From Cupriavidus pampae (GTDB lineage: Bacteria > Pseudomonadota > Gammaproteobacteria > Burkholderiales > Burkholderiaceae), in the NCBI RefSeq assembly GCF_914271485.1, contig NZ_CAJZAG010000010.1:1-64000 (forward strand): 64,000 nucleotides of DNA, given 5' to 3'. How positions within the stretch are numbered: position 1 is the stretch's first letter; every line of letters begins with the position of its first letter. Under the pieces are notes generated by a model that worked only from the letters and a program-made list of their open reading frames with translations, searched no databases and was not told the origin of the DNA. Positions 59,340 to 64,000 of this stretch are shown one piece after another. The translations under genes were made by a program, and so were the position numbers.

Positions 59340-60004
59340 ACACTATCCAGAAGCTGAGCCGCGACGCGGTCGCGCAACGCGTGGCCGACGACATCGCGCC
59401 GGGCAGCTACGTGAACATCGGCCTCGGCCTGCCAACGCTGGTGGCCAAATACCTCGATCCGAAGAAGGAGATCATCCTCCATAGCGAGAACGGCATCCTC
59501 GGTATCGGCGACCTGTCGCCCGGCGATGAAGGCGATGAGGACCTGATCAACGCCAGCAAAGCGCGCGTGCAGCTGATTCTCGGCTCGTCGATCTGCGACC
59601 AGTCGTTGTCGTTCGCGATGATGCGTGGCGGGCATCTCGACGCCACCATCCTCGGCGCGTTCCAGGTGTCCTGCGACGGCGATATCGCCAGCTGGGCCAC
59701 TGACGATACCGAGGGCGTGCCAGGCATAGGCGGCGCCATGGACCTCGTGGCCGGCGCGCGCAAGGTCATCGTCGTGATGGAACACACCACGCGCGAAGGC
59801 AAGCCGCGGCTGCTGGAGCGTTGCACGTTCCCGCTCACGGGCAAGGGATCGGTCGATATCGTCTACACCGACCTCGCGATCATCGCGGTGGAGCCTGGCC
59901 AGGGCTTCGTCGTGAAGGCCATGGTGGAAGGCATGACGCAGCAGGCTTTGCAGGCCGTGACCGAAGCGCGGCTGACCTTCGCGGAGCCGATGATCAGACT
60001 CTGA
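59336..60004 (+). CDS. 3-oxoacid CoA-transferase, subunit B
   Basis: The 222-residue beta subunit carries the catalytic glutamate E51 in HSENGILG, which forms the covalent CoA thioester. It also has NIGLGLPTLVAKYL and GGHLDATILGAFQVSCDGDIASW. Sequence style is PcaJ/ScoB-like; I cannot tell 3-oxoadipate from acetoacetate specificity. It is coupled to subunit A and followed after 81 bp by a binding-protein gene. Confidence 0.92.
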   Translation: MNTIQKLSRDAVAQRVADDIAPGSYVNIGLGLPTLVAKYLDPKKEIILHSENGILGIGDLSPGDEGDEDLINASKARVQLILGSSICDQSLSFAMMRGGHLDATILGAFQVSCDGDIASWATDDTEGVPGIGGAMDLVAGARKVIVVMEHTTREGKPRLLERCTFPLTGKGSVDIVYTDLAIIAVEPGQGFVVKAMVEGMTQQALQAVTEARLTFAEPMIRL

Positions 60005-60085
60005 GCCCACGGGCAAATCGGAGCAACCGACATCGGAGCAACCGACATTAAAAAATCAGATGGCCAGACAGATGGAGCGAGACAA

Positions 60086-61048
60086 ATGAACCAGAAGATC
60101 AAACAGTTTATCGGCGGCGTGCTGTTCTCTGCCGCCACGGCCGCCAGCGCGGCCACATTCCCCGATCGGCCGATCGAGCTCGTGATTCCCTATCCGCCGG
60201 GCGGTACCGCGGATGTGGTCGCGCGCCCGTTATCGGCGGGTCTGCAGAAGGCGCTCGGCGTGCCGGTGGTCGTGCAGTACAAGGCCGGCGCCAGCGGTTC
60301 GATTGCCACGCAGTACGTGGCGCGTGCCAATCCCGATGGTTACACGCTGGTGATGGTGCTGGCCGCGCACGCGATCAACCCAAGCCTGTATCCGAATCTG
60401 CCGTACGACTCGGTCAAGGATTTCGCGCCGGTGTCGATGGTGGCCAAGCTGCCCCTCGTGCTCTACACGAATCCGAAGTTCGGGCCGAAGACCGTGCAGG
60501 AGTTCCTCAGCTACGCAAAGGCCCATCCGGGTCAGGTCTCCGTGGGCTCTGCCGGCAACGGCAACACTAGCCACCTTGCACTCGAACTGTTCTCGACCAT
60601 GGCCGGCGTAAAGCTGCTGCACGTCCCGTACAAGGGCGGCGGTCCCTCGATCGCGGCCGCGATGGGTGGCGAGGTGAACGCGGTATTCGCGGGCCCCGAC
60701 AGTCTCAACCAGGCCCAGGCCGGTCGGCTGCGCGTGATCGGCGTGACCAGCACGCAGAGACTGTCGCTGACACCCGATACGCCGACGATTCAGGAGGCGG
60801 GCCTGAAGGGCTACGAGGTGGAAGGCTGGTACGGCTTGCTCGCCCCGGCTGGCACACCCACGCCGGTGATCAACACGCTCAACAAGGCCGTCGCACAGGT
60901 GCTGGCCGACCCGCAGTTCCGCAAGACGGTTGGCGATCTGGGCTATGTGCCAACCGGCTCCACGCCGGGGGCATTCATGGACTACGTCAAACAGGAAATG
61001 ACGCGCTGGTCAAAGGTTGTCAAGGACGCGAATATCAAGCTTGAATGA
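60086..61048 (+). CDS. Tripartite tricarboxylate transporter binding protein (Bug family)
   Basis: The 320-residue periplasmic binding protein has a signal peptide (MNQKIKQFIGGVLFSAATAASA). The Bug/TctC hallmarks are FPDRPIELVIPYPPGGTADVVARPL, VVVQYKAGASGSIATQYVA, HVPYKGGGPSIAAAMGGEVNAVF and GWYGLLAPAGTP. Bug proteins bind carboxylic acids. Orphan copies without TctAB genes, as here, are very common in Burkholderiales and may act in sensing or with a distant transporter. It closes the catabolic operon, and its last codons contain the -35 box of the gntR gene. Confidence 0.93.
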   Translation: MNQKIKQFIGGVLFSAATAASAATFPDRPIELVIPYPPGGTADVVARPLSAGLQKALGVPVVVQYKAGASGSIATQYVARANPDGYTLVMVLAAHAINPSLYPNLPYDSVKDFAPVSMVAKLPLVLYTNPKFGPKTVQEFLSYAKAHPGQVSVGSAGNGNTSHLALELFSTMAGVKLLHVPYKGGGPSIAAAMGGEVNAVFAGPDSLNQAQAGRLRVIGVTSTQRLSLTPDTPTIQEAGLKGYEVEGWYGLLAPAGTPTPVINTLNKAVAQVLADPQFRKTVGDLGYVPTGSTPGAFMDYVKQEMTRWSKVVKDANIKLE

Positions 61049-61093
61049 CGCGGTCCCGGTTATATAATCCGCAGGCCCCCACCCTGGCCTGCG
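61041..61093 (+). promoter_or_regulatory. gntR promoter with overlapping inverted repeat
   Basis: TTGAAT at 61041, 16 bases, then TATAAT at 61063 form a near-consensus sigma-70 promoter overlapping the end of the Bug gene. An 8-bp inverted repeat (CGCAGGCC / GGCCTGCG, 61070-61093) starts right after the -10 box. It could be an operator, or the terminator stem of the operon. Confidence 0.55.
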
Positions 61094-61111
61094 AATGGCC
61101 GTGACGACGTC

Positions 61112-61846
61112 ATGACCCCGCGTTACCAAGAGCTGACGGGGCAGTTGCTGGAAGAGATCGCTTCCGGAACCTACCCTGTCGGCACCAGCCTCCCCGGCGA
61201 ACTCGATCTTGCAAAGAGATACGGAGTCAGCCGCGGCACGATCCGCTCCGCACTGGATCAGATTCAGACCCTTGGATTGATCTCGCGCCGCAAGCGCGTG
61301 GGTACGCGCGTGGAATCGCTGACGCCACGGCCGCCTGAGTACATGCCCAGCATCTCGACCATCGACGAGCTGATGCAGTACAGCGCGAACACCGAGCGCG
61401 CGATTCACAGCGTGCGGCATCTGGTCGCCGATATCGCGTTGGCACAGTACCTCGGATGCGAGCCCGGTACGCGCTGGATGGAAATTCAGGCGGGGCGCTT
61501 TCATGCCACGAATCCCGAACGCGCGGTAACGTGGTACCACGTGTACGTGCGCAGTGCCGATGGCGAGAAGATTCGCCGCAAGCTTCGGCAAACCCAGCAA
61601 CTGATCTGTGACCTGATCTGCGAGGTCAACAACGGCTATGTGGGGGAAATTCGCCAGACCGTGCGCGCGGTTGGCATTCCTGAGTCGCTCGCGCATCGGC
61701 TCGCGGCCGAACCGAATGCGCATGCCCTGCAGTTCGTGCGGCAGTACTTCGATCAAAACGGTGCGCTGATCGAAGTGTCGGTGAGCCTGCAACCTGCCGA
61801 CCGGTTTGCGTACACCACGGTGCTGCACCGCCGGCCGCAGGGTTAG
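61112..61846 (+). CDS. GntR-family regulator, HutC subgroup
   Basis: The 244-residue regulator has an N-terminal winged helix (LLEEIASGTYPVGTSLPGELDLAKRYGVSRGTIRSALDQIQTLGLISRRKRVGTRV) and a C-terminal UTRA effector domain (about 85-240). It ends VRQYFDQNGALIEVSVSLQPADRFAYTTVLHRR. HutC-type members sense a pathway metabolite. Its place directly after the catabolic operon, and the palindrome at that operon's promoter, suggest it represses the operon. It lies convergent with the NIPSNAP gene. Confidence 0.92.
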   Translation: MTPRYQELTGQLLEEIASGTYPVGTSLPGELDLAKRYGVSRGTIRSALDQIQTLGLISRRKRVGTRVESLTPRPPEYMPSISTIDELMQYSANTERAIHSVRHLVADIALAQYLGCEPGTRWMEIQAGRFHATNPERAVTWYHVYVRSADGEKIRRKLRQTQQLICDLICEVNNGYVGEIRQTVRAVGIPESLAHRLAAEPNAHALQFVRQYFDQNGALIEVSVSLQPADRFAYTTVLHRRPQG

Positions 61847-61872
61847 GCGCTACCGCATACTCCCCGGCCCGC

Positions 61873-62199
61873 TCAGCGCAACACCGAGAATGCAGTCGGC
61901 GTGAGGAAGTGGTTCTCGATGCGTTCAACGATCGGCCGTTCGGCTTCGCTGGCCGCGCGTGCGGCAATCCAATCCTTGTCGCCCTGGAACGCGTTCCACT
62001 TCTGCTCACGCTCGGCAAGGCTTTCCCACTTGATCATGTAGGTCAGCGCATGATTGCTCGGGCCCGCCAGCGTGGTCCAGAAGCCGATCTGGTGGATGCC
62101 GTACTTCTCGAAAAAGCCGAGCGTGATGTTGTTGAATCGGTCGAGCAGTGCCGGCAGGCGCGTCGGGGCACAGTGGTAGATACGCATCTCCACGATCAT
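61873..62199 (-). CDS. NIPSNAP-family protein
   Basis: The 108-residue protein begins MIVEMRIYHCAPTRLPALLDRFNNITLGFFEKYGIHQIGFWTT and contains LTYMIKWESLAEREQKWNAFQGDKDWIAA, the dimeric alpha-beta barrel pattern of NIPSNAP proteins. These are small and uncharacterised and frequently accompany catabolic operons. The start at ATG 62199 has GGAG upstream; the frame remains open further without family sequence. It is divergent from an SDR gene. Confidence 0.88.
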   Translation of the reverse strand: MIVEMRIYHCAPTRLPALLDRFNNITLGFFEKYGIHQIGFWTTLAGPSNHALTYMIKWESLAEREQKWNAFQGDKDWIAARAASEAERPIVERIENHFLTPTAFSVLR

Positions 62200-62316
62200 T
62201 CTTTGTTCTCCGTTCGATTTGGTCTGGTTCAGGATCTGGCGTCGGCCGGAAAGCGGGATCGGCGCCAAGCTGGCATTATCGCGGTTACTGCAGAGACATC
62301 GACGGGAGATTACCGC

Positions 62317-63033
62317 ATGAGCGATACCGCAGTGCTGATCACCGGTGCCTCCAAGGGCATCGGACTCGCCGTGGCACGCCAGCTGGCCGCGCAGGGACAC
62401 GAGGTCGTCGGGCTGGCCCGCAATGTGGCTGGCGTGGCGTTTCCGGGCCGGCTATTCGCCTGTGACCTCGCGGACATCGAAGAGACCCAGCAGGTATTGG
62501 CGTGCCTGTCCGAGACATATGACGTGGACCGCATCGTCAATAATGTCGGCGTGGCCAGCCCGCAGCCTCTCGGCGCGATCGACCTTGCCACGCTGCAGCA
62601 GGTACTTGACCTCAACGTACGCGCGGCCATCCAGGTCACGCAGTTCTTTGTGGAAAGCCTCAGACAGCGGCGCGCGGGCCGTATCGTCAATATCGTCAGC
62701 CGGGCCATTCATGGCGGCTACGACCGCACGGCGTATTCGGCGGCCAAGAGCGCACTGGTCGGGTGCACGCGCACCTGGGCGCTCGAGCTGGCGGAGTACG
62801 GCATCACTTCCAACGCGGTCGCACCGGGCCCGATCGAAACCGAGCTGTTCCGCAAATCGCGACCGGTGGGCAGCGAGGGTGAACGCAAGGTGCTGTCATC
62901 GATCCCGATGGGCCGTCTGGGCACGCCCGACGAGGTCGCCGCGGCGGTGTGTTTCCTGCTTTCGGACGCGGCCGGCTTTATTACGGGCCAGGTGTTGGGC
63001 GTCGATGGTGGTGGAAGCATTGGCGGCCGCTGA
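62317..63033 (+). CDS. SDR-family oxidoreductase
   Basis: The 238-residue classical short-chain dehydrogenase has TGASKGIG (9-16), NNVG (75-78), S128, Y140 and K144 (YSAAK), and the C-terminal PMGRLGTPDEVAAAVCFLLSDAAGFITGQVLGVDGGGSIGG. FabG-like overall. ATG 62317 is preceded by GGGAG. It may carry out a second oxidation in the neighbouring pathway. It is convergent with the squalene-synthase-like gene, 14 bp apart. Confidence 0.9.
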   Translation: MSDTAVLITGASKGIGLAVARQLAAQGHEVVGLARNVAGVAFPGRLFACDLADIEETQQVLACLSETYDVDRIVNNVGVASPQPLGAIDLATLQQVLDLNVRAAIQVTQFFVESLRQRRAGRIVNIVSRAIHGGYDRTAYSAAKSALVGCTRTWALELAEYGITSNAVAPGPIETELFRKSRPVGSEGERKVLSSIPMGRLGTPDEVAAAVCFLLSDAAGFITGQVLGVDGGGSIGGR

Positions 63034-63047
63034 GCGGCCCTGACCAC

Positions 63048-64000
63048 TCAGTGACGGAGGCTGGCCTCGATCTGCGCGATCAGCCGCTCCGCCCAGTTGC
63101 GAATACGGCCGTCCCAGCTGACCGTGGTCAACGAGTACACAAGCATCCGGTAGACGTCGTTGCGCTGGACCTTCGAGGCCTGTCGCGGCTCGAGCCACGC
63201 GGGATTGCGCGCGAGCAGCACCAGCGTTTCCAATCCAATGAAGATCGGCCACAGGCAGGCTAGCCGCAGGCGCACCGCGCCACGCGGGATGGCGAGCGTA
63301 TAGGCCAGTGCCTCGCGGTAGTGATCGAGCGTCTTGCGCAGCAGTGCGTCCAGCAACGGGCGCGCGCGCCGCGAGGCGTCGGGGCCGAGCAGATCCTGTG
63401 GCGTCAGCCCGAGCGGGGTCAACAGTTCGAGCGGCAGATAGCAGCGCCCGATCCGCAGGTCTTTGCCGCAGTCGCGCAGCACGTTGGTCATCTGCAGCGC
63501 CTTGCCGAAGCGCACGCCGCGCGCGAGCATCACCTCGGGCGCCTCGCGCAGCGTGCCCGGCTGATGCGCGTAGGTCATCGTGGTCCAGAATTCCCCGACG
63601 CAGCCGGCGACCAGGTAGGTATAGCGATCGAGCGCCTCGGCCTCGCGCAACGCGACGATCTCGCCCGCGTTCTCGTCCGGAAACGTGCGCAGGTCGAATT
63701 CCATGCCGCTGGTCAATGTGGCCAGGATCTCGCGCACCGCCTGACGATCGGGGCTGCTGAGCTGCTGCAGCACGTCGAGCGCCGGGCCCAGCGATTCGAG
63801 CAGGGTCCGCTCATCCGACTGGATCTCCCCGCTGCCAACTTCCGCCTGCAGCTGCCGCAGCAGCTGGTCGCGGCTCGCACCCTGCCCCGCGACCGGTTCG
63901 AGCGGCGCGTCGGCGGGAGTCTCACCGAGGATCTCGTCGCGAAACGCCATCAACAGCGCCAGTCGTCGTGTGGGCGAAACCAGCGTGGTATCGGCAATGG
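63048..64000 (-). CDS. Squalene/phytoene synthase family protein, N-terminus cut by window edge
   Basis: The frame runs off the right edge; at least 316 residues are visible. It shows the end of the first aspartate-rich motif (IADTTLVSPTRRLALLMAFRD), GCVGEFWTTM, and the second motif NVLRDCGKDLRIGRCYLP, with both aspartates of the DxxxD pattern. These bind Mg2+-diphosphate in head-to-head prenyl synthases. The style suggests farnesyl-diphosphate farnesyltransferase (squalene synthase), which fits hopanoid or sterol-like lipid synthesis. An apparent start at 63953 is internal. Confidence 0.9.
   Translation of the reverse strand, partial: IADTTLVSPTRRLALLMAFRDEILGETPADAPLEPVAGQGASRDQLLRQLQAEVGSGEIQSDERTLLESLGPALDVLQQLSSPDRQAVREILATLTSGMEFDLRTFPDENAGEIVALREAEALDRYTYLVAGCVGEFWTTMTYAHQPGTLREAPEVMLARGVRFGKALQMTNVLRDCGKDLRIGRCYLPLELLTPLGLTPQDLLGPDASRRARPLLDALLRKTLDHYREALAYTLAIPRGAVRLRLACLWPIFIGLETLVLLARNPAWLEPRQASKVQRNDVYRMLVYSLTTVSWDGRIRNWAERLIAQIEASLRH

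Noticed and set aside
61909..62316. Upstream extension of the second SDR frame
   Set aside because: The first 136 codons lie antisense to the NIPSNAP gene; the Rossmann motif starts right after ATG 62317, which has a good ribosome-binding site.

Overview
The window looks like a chromosomal segment of a high-GC betaproteobacterium in the Burkholderiaceae, most likely Cupriavidus or a close relative. This rests on gene order (flgA–L plus flhB-flhA-flhF-flhG-fliA-flhE), on Burkholderiales-type families (DUF2917, Bug/TctC binding protein, MbcA/RES toxin module) and on strong GC bias at third codon positions. The genus is inferred, not proven.

Bases 1–3150 are a scarred accessory stretch next to the flagellar genes. 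They hold an IS21-like terminus with three 21-bp repeats, an orphan gene beheaded by it, a weak cargo-type gene, and two similar ends of a TnsB/Tn7-like or TniA-like transposon, the second stopping 34 bp from the flgL stop codon. Bases 3178–16013 are the flagellar axial cluster: flgBCDEFGHIJ and flgKL leftward, flgA and flgMN rightward. Two sigma-28 promoters (before flgK and before flgM) share the same geometry. A FixJ-type regulator and a sensor-less histidine kinase follow, then the leftward export and regulation operon flhB-flhA-flhF-flhG-fliA-flhE. FlhF has a C-terminal extension of about 440 residues and FlhG lacks the P-loop lysines.

Bases 25924–36905 are mixed housekeeping and stress genes: yceH, a DHA2 drug exporter, ohr, a small secreted PYxDGAR-repeat protein, two paralogous OmpR-type two-component systems in tandem, a dipZ-type redox protein, a zeta-class GST and a RidA protein. 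Promoters here carry direct GTATC half-sites that may be the operators of the two response regulators.

Bases 37102–48657 are the most unusual part. Three tandem paralogous genes encode exported proteins of about 780 residues, which I read as an N-terminal beta-gamma-crystallin-like region, a middle beta-rich and helical region, and a C-terminal GNAT-like acetyltransferase fold with an invariant RGAGxA motif. A MacAB-like export operon follows: HlyD-type adaptor, ATPase and two FtsX-type permeases.

Bases 48829–53388 contain two toxin–antitoxin modules (a zeta-toxin kinase with an unfamiliar partner, and a RES toxin with an HTH-less MbcA/ParS-domain antitoxin) around a carboxymuconolactone-decarboxylase-like protein and an M20 peptidase. 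Bases 53460–63033 look like a catabolic island for an unidentified carboxylic acid: LysR regulator, monocarboxylate-type MFS carrier, SDR, DUF35 protein plus thiolase-like protein lacking the nucleophilic cysteine (likely a retro-aldolase pair), CoA-transferase A/B, Bug binding protein, HutC-type GntR regulator, NIPSNAP protein and a second SDR. A palindromic operator sits at the operon promoter. The window ends inside a squalene/phytoene synthase gene. I saw no rRNA, tRNA or CRISPR array.
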